Shown here one piece after another: positions 51,301 to 60,533 of a stretch of 64,000 nucleotides of DNA. The notes under the pieces are model-generated. The model saw only the letters and a program-made list of their open reading frames with translations, had not been told where the DNA came from and ran no database searches. This stretch comes from an uncultured bacterium (GTDB taxonomy: Bacteria; Fidelibacterota; Marinisomatia; Marinisomatales; Marinisomataceae): contig CALSYL010000003.1 of NCBI GenBank assembly GCA_943841495.1, positions 144,915 through 208,914 of the forward strand, written 5' to 3'. Each line of letters starts with the position of its first letter. The first letter of the stretch is position 1. A program made the position numbers and the translations under genes.

Positions 51301-51853
51301 AATTTATGGTAAAGAAAAAGAGTTAAGATCAAGCTCTGATTTAACTCAAAATGTTGCTAAATATTTATTTAAATTAATGGCAATAAAAGATGAGTATGAA
51401 GTAGCTAGATTATCTCTAAAAGCAGAACTTGATTCAGCAATTAGTAAAGAGTTTGGTAAATCTGCAAAAATCAGCTATATGTTGCATCCGCCATTTTTAA
51501 AAGCAATGCAAAATATTCCAATTTTAAATCTTTTACCAGGAGTAAAGTCCAAACTTGCACTAGGTTCTTGGTTTAAGATTTTCTATGTAATGTTGAAAAA
51601 TATGAAGTTCATAAGAGGAACAGCTTTTGATTTTATGGCTTGGTTTACTCCCGATGTTAGAAAAGCAGACAAAAAAGCTTTGAATCATTATAAAACTACC
51701 ATTATAGAAAACATCGATAAAATTGGGAACGGTGAATACCAATCGTTAAAAGATTTTTCAGTATTACCTGATATTATAAGAGGGTATGAAGAAGTAAGGC
51801 TTGAAACAATGAAAGAGTATTATCAAAAATCTGATAATATTTTTAAGTCATAG
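48332..51853 (+). CDS. Indolepyruvate ferredoxin oxidoreductase, fused alpha and beta (IorAB-like)
   Basis: [47 protein letters not shown], TPP region [12 protein letters not shown], 4Fe-4S-like [36 protein letters not shown]; ATG 48332 preferred over TTG 48314. Confidence 0.92.
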   Translation: [1173 protein letters not shown]

Positions 51854-51921
51854 AAATCTATTTTTATTTGTCTTAATACCAATTATATTTATTAAATCAA
51901 AATTTTGAAATAAGGATATTT

Positions 51922-54456
51922 ATGTATAAAAAATTATTAGTATTGATAGCACTTTTTAGTTTTTCATTTTCACAGCATGTTCATGACGACCACAGAGATT
52001 GGATAAGATGTGCTGCGGACGAGCTGGAACAAGAATTACAGCTTTTACATCCCGAATTTATTGCCGAAAGAGATGCTGAAATTCTTAAAGGAAAAAGATT
52101 GCTCCAACAAAATCCTCAATGGAGAACAGATTTAAGTTCTCAAAATACCATTTATATTCCTGTTATTTTTCACGTCTTGTATGCGAATGCTGGAGATAAT
52201 GTTTCTGCTGCACAAATTGGTGCAAATTTTGATCAAATAAATTTAGATTTTCAAAACTTAAATCCTGATGGCGATGAAATCCCATCAGCTCCAAATCCTA
52301 GCGATGCTCCTTATGATCCAGGTGTTGATTATAGTCATCAAGCTGTTAGAGGAACTCATAATGTAGTTTTTGTTGGTGCGCAAGGGGAAACTTCTGGGGA
52401 TCAATTAATTGAAGGCGTTACAATTAGAAGATACAGCATTAGTCAAAGTTCTGTTAGTGGCGTGAGTGAAGCAAGTAGTTTGGCAAGCAATACATCAACA
52501 GATAGTGGAGCTGCTGGCGGATATCAAAATGGTTTTTTAAACATTTATATTGCTCCATTAACTGGAGGATTATTGGGACAAGCATATTTAGGATTTCCTG
52601 AATCAGTTGTACTTGATGAATCTGTAGGTTCTGTTGAAAGTCCAGGAACAGCAGGCGGATATAATAGAGGAAGAACTCTTACACATGAGCTTGGACATAA
52701 TTTTACGTTCAATCACACTTTTAACTCAAGCAACTGTGGAGATTATCTTTGGAATGATGTCCCTGCTCAATATGTAAATAATCGCGGAGCAAATATTTAT
52801 GAATGGCCTGCAGGTAGTGGAAATTTTTGGGGAAGAGATGGAGAAAATAGTTGTATTTCTTCCACTGGAAAAGGCGATCAATTTATGAATTATATGGATT
52901 ATGTCTACGATGATCAAATGAGAATGTTTTCTGAAGAACAATCCTTAGAAGGATATGCATGGGCGGCAAGTAGAACATGGGCTGAAGTAGTAAGCGGAGT
53001 TAACACTCAAGTAACTTCAAGTGTGTCATATGCCACCTCAAATGATGGGTTCAGAGTTGATGTAAGTTTTGGAGAGCAAGTGACAGGGTTTACCCAAGAT
53101 GATCTTGTGATTACAAATGGAACTGTTACTAATTTTAATGGTGCTGATGGCACAAATTTTAGCTTTGATGTTGAAGCGATAGTTGATGGTGAAGTTAAAG
53201 TATCTATTGCTGAAAACAGTTGTACTGGAGTTGTTTCTGGAGATTATAATTTTGGATCAAACGAAGTAGTTGTAATTGTTGATAGAGCTGTTCCAATCGC
53301 TGGTACATTGACAATCGATAATATTCAAGACTCACAATATATTACACAAGCTCCTAGTTTAAATCTTTCATTGAATGATTTTACGGATGCAACAAGTGGA
53401 TTAGGACTATACTATGTTTCTGTAGGTCTTTCTCCTCAAGGACAAGAGGTTTTACCATTTACAGCATTCTCTGATCCAGATATTAATTTGAATAATCTTG
53501 GACTTAATGACTACCAACAATATTATGTAAATGTTTACGGCCAAGACTTAGTAGGATTAAATTCTGCTACGATAAGTTCAAGTTTCTATTATTTTGGAAG
53601 TCTGCTTGGAGATTCAAACAATGATTGGGTAATTGATTTTGAAGATTATGCATATTTCATCTCAAATTATCCTGGAATTGATATTGCTCCAGTTACAGGA
53701 AGTGCACCATATTTTTTCCCAAATTTTGATGGAGTTTCAGATGCCAATGACTTGGCCATGTTTGAGTCTATGTGGAATTGGTCTATTGCTGAAAATGGAA
53801 GAACTGTTCCAAATTATACCTTACAAGGAACCCCTCCATATTTAAGAATTTTAAACGGACAATTAATTGTTCGATTCCCAATTGAAGCATCTACTTCTCA
53901 ATTTTATTTTGAATACGATACGGAGAAATATGCTATTGATTATTTATCAAGCAATCTTAATAATAATATTATTCTGAGCGCTAACGATCAAGAGGATGGT
54001 ATCATTCAAGTGGAAGCTGCCGATTACACCTCTGACAGATCTACTCCAATTGAGTTGGCGTTTAGCTTCGAAAATTTAACCGATACCTATGAGTTTATGA
54101 GAGTTAGTTATTCATCATACGATAAATCAAATCAAGTTATTTCTGAAGGGTATAATTTGATTCAAACAGCTCCATCAACCTATAGATTATCTCAAAGTTA
54201 TCCTAACCCCTTTACATCTGGAGGAACTACTATTGAATTTGATATGCCTGTAACCGAACGTATTTCCATGATTATTATGGATATAAGAGGAAGGGTAGTG
54301 AGAACATTAATAAACAAAGAGGAACGCTTTGGATACCAATCTATTGCATGGGATGCTAAAAACGATGATGGTGATAAGGTAAGTAGCGGTGTATATTTCT
54401 ATCAGATAAGGTCTGATAACTTTAATGCAGTTGGTAAGTTAGTTTTTGTAAAGTAA
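51922..54456 (+). CDS. Secreted M43 pappalysin-like zinc metalloprotease with dockerin-like segment and T9SS-type C-terminal domain
   Basis: Signal peptide; HELGHNFTFNHTF (HExxHxxxxxH); dockerin-like GDSNNDWVIDFEDYAYF...PNFDGVSDANDLAMF; C-terminus LSQSYPNPFTSGGTTIEFDMPVTERISMIIMDIRGRVVRTL...GVYFYQIRSDNFNAVGKLVFVK. Confidence 0.88.
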   Translation: MYKKLLVLIALFSFSFSQHVHDDHRDWIRCAADELEQELQLLHPEFIAERDAEILKGKRLLQQNPQWRTDLSSQNTIYIPVIFHVLYANAGDNVSAAQIGANFDQINLDFQNLNPDGDEIPSAPNPSDAPYDPGVDYSHQAVRGTHNVVFVGAQGETSGDQLIEGVTIRRYSISQSSVSGVSEASSLASNTSTDSGAAGGYQNGFLNIYIAPLTGGLLGQAYLGFPESVVLDESVGSVESPGTAGGYNRGRTLTHELGHNFTFNHTFNSSNCGDYLWNDVPAQYVNNRGANIYEWPAGSGNFWGRDGENSCISSTGKGDQFMNYMDYVYDDQMRMFSEEQSLEGYAWAASRTWAEVVSGVNTQVTSSVSYATSNDGFRVDVSFGEQVTGFTQDDLVITNGTVTNFNGADGTNFSFDVEAIVDGEVKVSIAENSCTGVVSGDYNFGSNEVVVIVDRAVPIAGTLTIDNIQDSQYITQAPSLNLSLNDFTDATSGLGLYYVSVGLSPQGQEVLPFTAFSDPDINLNNLGLNDYQQYYVNVYGQDLVGLNSATISSSFYYFGSLLGDSNNDWVIDFEDYAYFISNYPGIDIAPVTGSAPYFFPNFDGVSDANDLAMFESMWNWSIAENGRTVPNYTLQGTPPYLRILNGQLIVRFPIEASTSQFYFEYDTEKYAIDYLSSNLNNNIILSANDQEDGIIQVEAADYTSDRSTPIELAFSFENLTDTYEFMRVSYSSYDKSNQVISEGYNLIQTAPSTYRLSQSYPNPFTSGGTTIEFDMPVTERISMIIMDIRGRVVRTLINKEERFGYQSIAWDAKNDDGDKVSSGVYFYQIRSDNFNAVGKLVFVK

Positions 54457-54462
54457 TTAGAT

Positions 54463-55429
54463 ATGCTAACTCAACGACCAACCTTTGAAGATATTAAAAC
54501 TGCGCGCAAGCGTACGGAATCTATTGTTCGCAAGACCCCAATTTTAACATCAGAGTACTTTAATGATCTTTTGGGGATGGAGTTATTTTTTAAATGTGAA
54601 AATTTTCAAAAAACAGGTTCTTTCAAAATTAGAGGAGCAACAAACGCAGTTTTTTCTTTAACAGAATCAGAAAAAGCCCAAGGGGTTGCATGTCAATCAT
54701 CCGGTAACCATGGTGGTGCAATTGCATGCGCAGCACATTTAAAAGGCATACACGCTGATATTGTAATGGCCAAGAGCGTTTCTAAAGCCAAGATTCACAA
54801 TGTAAAAACTTATAATGGGAATATGATATTTTGCGATACAATGGCAGAAAGAGATGAACTTTTTGCTAAGACAGTTGAAGAAGAAAATAGAATATCTATT
54901 CATCCATATGATAATTTTGATGTTATGGCCGGGCAGGGTACTATTGCTTTAGAAATAGTAGAGCAAGTACCTGAGTTTGATTCAGTTGTTGTTCCAATTG
55001 GAGGAGGAGGTCTTATTAGTGGTATTTCAATTGCTTTAAAAGGGCTGAATTCTTCCGCTAAAATTATTGGGTGTGAACCAGAAAGTGTGGATGACACCTA
55101 TCAAATGTATAAAGCCAATGAACGCATTGAAATGAAGCACAGAGAATCAATCGCAGACGGGTTAATGGCTATTGTAGGTCAACTAACCTTGCCAATCATT
55201 CAAGAGAACGTAGATGATATTAGTTTTAGCTACAGAGCAAGAAATTATTGATACTACACGCTTGATTTGGGAAAGAATGAAAATTGTTATTGAGCCATCT
55301 TGCGCCTTAGCGCTTGCGGCAGTTATAAAAAACAAAGAAAAATTTGTAGGCCAAAAAATCGTACTGGTTATTACTGGTGGTAATGTTGATCTAGTGTCTT
55401 TACCATGGCTTAAAGTTAGAAAAGACTAA
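54463..55429 (+). pseudogene. PLP-dependent threonine/serine dehydratase (or serine racemase-like) split by a frameshift near 55213-55222
   Basis: Frame 1 (54463-55251) has TGSFKIRGATNAVF, SSGNHGGA, PIGGGGLISG; the C-terminus continues in the next frame from ~55214 (ILVLATEQEIIDTTRLIWERMKIVIEPSCALALAAVIKNK...LVITGGNVDL). Confidence 0.85.
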
Positions 55430-55452
55430 GAAGCTAAAAAAAATTATGTAAT

Positions 55453-55482
55453 AAAAAAGCCCTCAAAAATGAGGGCTTTTTT
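55453..55482. terminator. Bidirectional Rho-independent terminator
   Basis: AAAAAAGCCCTCA-AAAA-TGAGGGCTTTTTT between convergent dehydratase and TonB receptor genes. Confidence 0.93.
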
Positions 55483-55504
55483 ATTTATTAAGAAACTCTA
55501 TTTC

Positions 55505-58500
55505 TTACAGATCGTAACCTAAACTAATAGATGTGAATCTACCCATTTCTGGACCTAAGAAAGTTTCTCTATGAACAACATCTGTGATGTTGTCAATTGA
55601 TAAACCAACTGACATTCCGTCAACTGCTTCTAAATTCCATTTGGCATTAAAGCCTAATGTATAGAATGAATCAACTTCTCCTGAGGTTCCTGAGAAACCG
55701 TCAGCAAAATATGAATCTTGGTATCTTAAAGACATACCGTATGATGTTCCATCGTTAGCATATTGCATTGAACCACCCATTTTAAACTTAGGCGTATTCA
55801 TGTTAACAACCTGCTCAACACCTTCGAAGTCTACTGAAAGTGAGCTATCACTTAACAATGACATATTCATTCCGAAAGTCCATTCAGCTGATGGAAAGTA
55901 ATTCATAGCTACTTCCAACCCTTGAAGATTTAAGTCATCTGAAAGTTGTTTGTAACCATAAATTAAATTACCACCGTATGGTGATTGTTCAGGAGCAACG
56001 ATACCCATAGGAACTTGAGCAACTTGACCTAATAAAAGACCAGCAAACTCATCCGCACCAGTACCATTTCCATTACCACCAGCAGCAGCAGCGTCCCAAC
56101 CATTAATCCAGTTAACAAGGTTAGCATCGCCCTCTGTAGCTAAGTAAGTAAGAACATTACCTACATAACTTTGACCATCACCTAAAACAGTAACTAAACC
56201 TGAAACATTTTGAAGCGAAGTAATATAGTCTGAAATTACAAGATCATATACATCAACAGACAATGTCATGTTATCAGAAATTTGACCTTTGTAACCAAAC
56301 TCAGTTTGCGCCCAAGTTGTTTCTTTGTTAGCAGGAAAGTCTGGGTATTGTACAGTCGGATCAACTACAGAAAATGTTTCGTCAACCACAACGTTTCCAT
56401 AAGCACTAGGTGAAACTGAACCAGCTAAACGCATTACAGCTCCAGCAGCAGCTTGTGCTTGTCCAGCACCATATGCAGCAGCACCAGCAGTGTCGCCAGT
56501 AGCAGCAGCATATGCAGCAGCAACGCCAGCAGCATATGCAGCGTTATAGCCTTGACCACCAGCTGATTGAAGTATAGAACCCATTATAATTGGTGACCAT
56601 ACGCCAAATGCAGCAGCATTCATTGTGCTATTACCCATTGCATAATTCGTATTAACATCCGCTCCTACAGCTGGAGACCAGTTTGAACGATATGTAGGTA
56701 TGCCATTAGCATCTCTATTATATGTCCATCCTGTTGATGTTGAACCCATTGCTTTAACCTGGATATCAGGATTAAATGGTAAACTTCCAAAAGCAGCGCT
56801 TTGGAAATCAATTCCTAGTGAATTTTTGTATACAAAATCTCTGTATACAGCAATATCTAGATTTTGAGGGAAGTTACCTGGTAAGTCAATATTTTCACCA
56901 TATGTTAAACGGAAACTTCCTCTAACATCTTCTGGTGACCATACAAAGGCAAGTTTTGGAGCAAATACGCTACTTGTACCAATACTGTCTAAGTAGTTAT
57001 TTGAGTCAACTCTACCTGTACCCACAAATTTAAATTGATCACTAAACTTCTTTTCATAAGAATAGTATGCACCAACATTTGTGAAATCATCATCATCTTC
57101 GTTTTTACCATTAATAGTACCCTTTGTTTCAGGAGTTCTATCTAAGAAATCAAGTCCCCAAACTACAGTTTGACCGTTCTTCATTGGAACAGTGTGCTGT
57201 AATTGGAAAGCGCGATTAGATGATTCATCATATACTACGTTACCATTTACTAGACTGTAAGTAGTTTTTTGATTATTAATATTTGTAAAGAAATTTAAAA
57301 ATAGATCTCCACCTAAGAAACCTTGTCTGAAGTATGCCATTTGAAATTGATATAAATCAACATCATCAGCAAATTGTCTTCCAACACCAGTCATTTCAAT
57401 AGCAGATAAATTTGCATATCTAGTATTGATTGTTAGGTTAGATCTAAGGTCAGGACGAAACTCTGTTTTTGTTTCAAATACAGTTGCTTCTGGCGAAAAT
57501 GGCTCAGCAGATGAAGCTGAATTTGCAACACCACCTTCAGGGTCATTGTATCCACTTGTGGAGTAGTCAATGAATGGGTAAGCAGTAGTTTGTAGACCTC
57601 TTCTAATCATTTCTGGTTCAAAGTAGTCATGACCCTCAGCATTAGCTTCAGCTAAAGTTCTAGGCATGTTTGAGTTCCAGTCGTCAAAAGATCTATGGCT
57701 AAATGATAATCTAGTAGCAGCTCTAGCGCCCCACTGATGAGCAACACGACCATAAATTTTCATGAAATTTCTATCACCAACAGTTAGTGCAATTCTATTG
57801 CCTTGGTTGAATGGTGATTTTGTAAATAGGGAAATTACCCCTTGTTGTGTGTCAGGACCGTACATTGGAGATGCAGGACCACGCACTAGCTCAACTCTTT
57901 CAACATCAGAATCATCTGGAGCGAAGAATTGAAGTAATTGTGCATTAACAACAGGAGCTCTTGTCCATCTATTGTCAACTACAGCATGTATAGAACCTGA
58001 AAAAACGCCATTAAATCCTCTAAGAGAAACATTAGAAGATTCAAGACCAGTTTTCATGTACTCAACACCTGCTTGGTTTCCGATAACATCTGCAATTGTT
58101 GTTGCGCCTCTAGCTTCGAGTTCATCTCCGCCAAAAACTGTAACACTTGCAGGTGCTTCAGTAACTAATTCTTTTTTCAAAGATGCAGAAACTACAACTT
58201 GATTCAGTCTAATATCACCTTTATCAAGTGTAAGATTTACACTGCTAGCCTTGCCACCACTAATAGTAACAACAGCGCTTGCATCATCATATCCTATATA
58301 AGATGCAGTAACTGTGTACGTACCATCGTTTAGGCCTGAAATACTAAATGATCCATCTTGATTAGATGAAGCACCAGCATCAGTACCTTCAACTGCTACA
58401 TTAGCTCCAGCAAGAGCATTACCTTCGTCACCATTTACGGTACCAGTAATGTTCTGTGCAGAAAGCGTTGCAACAGAAAAAAGTAAGGCAAACATATATT

Positions 58501-58525
58501 GAAAACTTGCTTTATTAAGTTTCAT
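55505..58525 (-). CDS. TonB-dependent outer-membrane receptor with N-terminal CarboxypepD-reg-like domain
   Basis: ITGTVNGDEGNALAGANVAVEGTDAGASSNQDGSFSISGL; plug VTEAPASVTVFGGDELEARGATTIADVIGNQAGVEYM; VERVELVRGPASPMYGPDTQQGVISLFTK; C-terminal beta-strand SISLGYDL. Confidence 0.94.
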   Translation of the reverse strand: MKLNKASFQYMFALLFSVATLSAQNITGTVNGDEGNALAGANVAVEGTDAGASSNQDGSFSISGLNDGTYTVTASYIGYDDASAVVTISGGKASSVNLTLDKGDIRLNQVVVSASLKKELVTEAPASVTVFGGDELEARGATTIADVIGNQAGVEYMKTGLESSNVSLRGFNGVFSGSIHAVVDNRWTRAPVVNAQLLQFFAPDDSDVERVELVRGPASPMYGPDTQQGVISLFTKSPFNQGNRIALTVGDRNFMKIYGRVAHQWGARAATRLSFSHRSFDDWNSNMPRTLAEANAEGHDYFEPEMIRRGLQTTAYPFIDYSTSGYNDPEGGVANSASSAEPFSPEATVFETKTEFRPDLRSNLTINTRYANLSAIEMTGVGRQFADDVDLYQFQMAYFRQGFLGGDLFLNFFTNINNQKTTYSLVNGNVVYDESSNRAFQLQHTVPMKNGQTVVWGLDFLDRTPETKGTINGKNEDDDDFTNVGAYYSYEKKFSDQFKFVGTGRVDSNNYLDSIGTSSVFAPKLAFVWSPEDVRGSFRLTYGENIDLPGNFPQNLDIAVYRDFVYKNSLGIDFQSAAFGSLPFNPDIQVKAMGSTSTGWTYNRDANGIPTYRSNWSPAVGADVNTNYAMGNSTMNAAAFGVWSPIIMGSILQSAGGQGYNAAYAAGVAAAYAAATGDTAGAAAYGAGQAQAAAGAVMRLAGSVSPSAYGNVVVDETFSVVDPTVQYPDFPANKETTWAQTEFGYKGQISDNMTLSVDVYDLVISDYITSLQNVSGLVTVLGDGQSYVGNVLTYLATEGDANLVNWINGWDAAAAGGNGNGTGADEFAGLLLGQVAQVPMGIVAPEQSPYGGNLIYGYKQLSDDLNLQGLEVAMNYFPSAEWTFGMNMSLLSDSSLSVDFEGVEQVVNMNTPKFKMGGSMQYANDGTSYGMSLRYQDSYFADGFSGTSGEVDSFYTLGFNAKWNLEAVDGMSVGLSIDNITDVVHRETFLGPEMGRFTSISLGYDL

Positions 58526-58545
58526 TATTTATACCTCTTTTTTAT

Positions 58546-58574
58546 TTATTATCAGTTAGTTCTCTTCGTGTCAA
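58546..58574 (-). promoter_or_regulatory. Sigma70-like promoter of the TonB-dependent receptor, with palindrome overlapping the -35
   Basis: Minus strand TTGACA-N17-TAATAA upstream of AAAAAAGAGGTATAAATAATG; palindrome CGTGTCA-AA-TGACACG at 58567-58582. Confidence 0.75.
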
Positions 58575-58664
58575 ATGACACGGAGTTATCAATTAATTTC
58601 AAGGTATAACTATAAATGAAAAAAACCAAACAAAAAATCTAGACTAGTATTAACTTAGATTTCT

Positions 58665-59162
58665 ATGAAAATCTTAAAAAAATATGTAATAATCGCATTA
58701 ATGTGTTTTAGTATTAATGCTCAGACTACGGATAAAGCTATGGAAGAAAAGAAATCGAATTTAACAGACATGCAATATTATGTCACTCAATCCTGTGGAA
58801 CAGAGCCAGCATTTGATAATGAGTATTGGGATCATAAAGAACCAGGTATTTATGTAGATATTGTATCTGGAGAGGCTCTTTTTGCCTCAATACACAAATA
58901 TGACTCTAACTCTGGATGGCCTTCTTTTTATCAGCCAATTGAGAAAAAAAATATCACTTTTGAACAAGATTATGAATTAATTATGCCAAGAACCGAAGTA
59001 AAAAGCAAGGAAGCTGATTCTCATCTTGGACATGTGTTTAACGACGGACCAAATCCAACTGGTCTTAGGTACTGTATCAATTCTGCTGCTCTAAAATTTG
59101 TTCCAGTTAAAGAAATGGAAGAAAAAGGATATAAAGAGTATTTGTATCTTTTTGAAACATAG
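58665..59162 (+). CDS. msrB: Peptide-methionine (R)-S-oxide reductase MsrB, signal-peptide bearing
   Basis: [71 protein letters not shown]-terminal hydrophobic signal. Confidence 0.95.
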   Translation: MKILKKYVIIALMCFSINAQTTDKAMEEKKSNLTDMQYYVTQSCGTEPAFDNEYWDHKEPGIYVDIVSGEALFASIHKYDSNSGWPSFYQPIEKKNITFEQDYELIMPRTEVKSKEADSHLGHVFNDGPNPTGLRYCINSAALKFVPVKEMEEKGYKEYLYLFET

Positions 59163-60506
59163 ATGCAAAAAGAATCTCGTTTAAATGCTTTTATAGAAAA
59201 TCCTTATAAATCTATGTGGACAATGGCTATGCCTATAATTGCAGGAATGATGGTCCAAACCCTATTTAATGTTGTTGATATTATGTTTATTGGATGGTTG
59301 GGAGCAGATGAGGTTACTGCTGTTGCTTTTGTAAGCCCACTGTTCTTTATTATCATAGGTCTTGGAGTGGGAATAGGAACTGGCGCAACAGCTACTATTG
59401 CTCAATATATTGGTCAAAAAGATAAATTAAATGCTGAAAGAACAGCTTCTCAAACTATTTTAATTGGCTTTTTAAGTACTATTGTTTTGACGGTTCTTGG
59501 GGTTATTTATGGAAAAGGTTTATTGTCTATTCTTGGTGCAGAAGGCGAAATTTTATCAATTGCGTATTCTTATTTGCGTATTCTAACATTTGGTCTTGGA
59601 TTAGTTATTTTTTCTATGTTTTTTAGAGCTATTTTGGCTGGGGAGGGTGAAACCAAAATTCCCATGATCATAGGATTAATTGGAACTGTTTTAAATCTTA
59701 TTCTTGATCCCATTCTAATTTTTACTTTTGAATATGGAGTTAGAGGAGCAGCGTATGCTACTGTAATAAGTCAAATAGCAATGGTGGCATCATATTTATT
59801 TATCATTTTTGTAAAAAAATCGACTTTTATATCATTTAACATTAGAAAATTTGCTTTTAATAATCATATTGTTGCAAAAATCTTTCAAATTGGAATTCCT
59901 TCTTCATTGTCAATGTTGATCATTTCATTTGGCCAAGTAGTGATGAATAAAATTCTAATTAATTATTCCACAGAAGCAGTTGCTGCATATCAAATAGTTT
60001 CTCGACTAGATATGCTATTATTCATGCCTATTTTAGGAATAGCAATAAGTTTAACTACGATTGTTGGAATGTTTTATGGAGCCAAAGAATTTGACAAGCT
60101 CTTGTCAGTGGTTTATTATGGAATTAATAGAGCAGTCATCATTACCACAGTAAGTGTCATAATCTTTTTTTTATTAGCAAAAAATATTTTACCTATTTTT
60201 AGTTCAAACTCTCTAGTAATTGACATCGGAGTGACATATTTAAAAATCATTATTTTAGCATATCCAGCAGTAGGAATAAGTGTTATATGTTCGAGAGTAT
60301 GTCAAGCGCTTGGTGAAGGCGTTCCTTTGTTAGTAACAACAGTTACTCGTGTTATTATTTTGACGGCTCCTCTGTCATATTATTTTTATTATATCGGAAA
60401 GCCTTTAGAGTGGGTTTGGTATTCACAAGTATTTGCAATACTAGTTGCTGCAATAATTTCTTTTTGTTGGATGAGATTTTATTTTAAAAAGTTTAATATT
60501 GTATGA
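59163..60506 (+). CDS. MATE family efflux transporter
   Basis: 12-TM topology; NPYKSMWTMAMPIIAGMMVQTLFNVVDIMFIGWLGADEVTAVAF; GIGTGATATIAQYIGQ. Confidence 0.95.
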   Translation: MQKESRLNAFIENPYKSMWTMAMPIIAGMMVQTLFNVVDIMFIGWLGADEVTAVAFVSPLFFIIIGLGVGIGTGATATIAQYIGQKDKLNAERTASQTILIGFLSTIVLTVLGVIYGKGLLSILGAEGEILSIAYSYLRILTFGLGLVIFSMFFRAILAGEGETKIPMIIGLIGTVLNLILDPILIFTFEYGVRGAAYATVISQIAMVASYLFIIFVKKSTFISFNIRKFAFNNHIVAKIFQIGIPSSLSMLIISFGQVVMNKILINYSTEAVAAYQIVSRLDMLLFMPILGIAISLTTIVGMFYGAKEFDKLLSVVYYGINRAVIITTVSVIIFFLLAKNILPIFSSNSLVIDIGVTYLKIIILAYPAVGISVICSRVCQALGEGVPLLVTTVTRVIILTAPLSYYFYYIGKPLEWVWYSQVFAILVAAIISFCWMRFYFKKFNIV

Positions 60507-60533
60507 TAAAGCGCAAAAAGTTAATTTTTTAAA

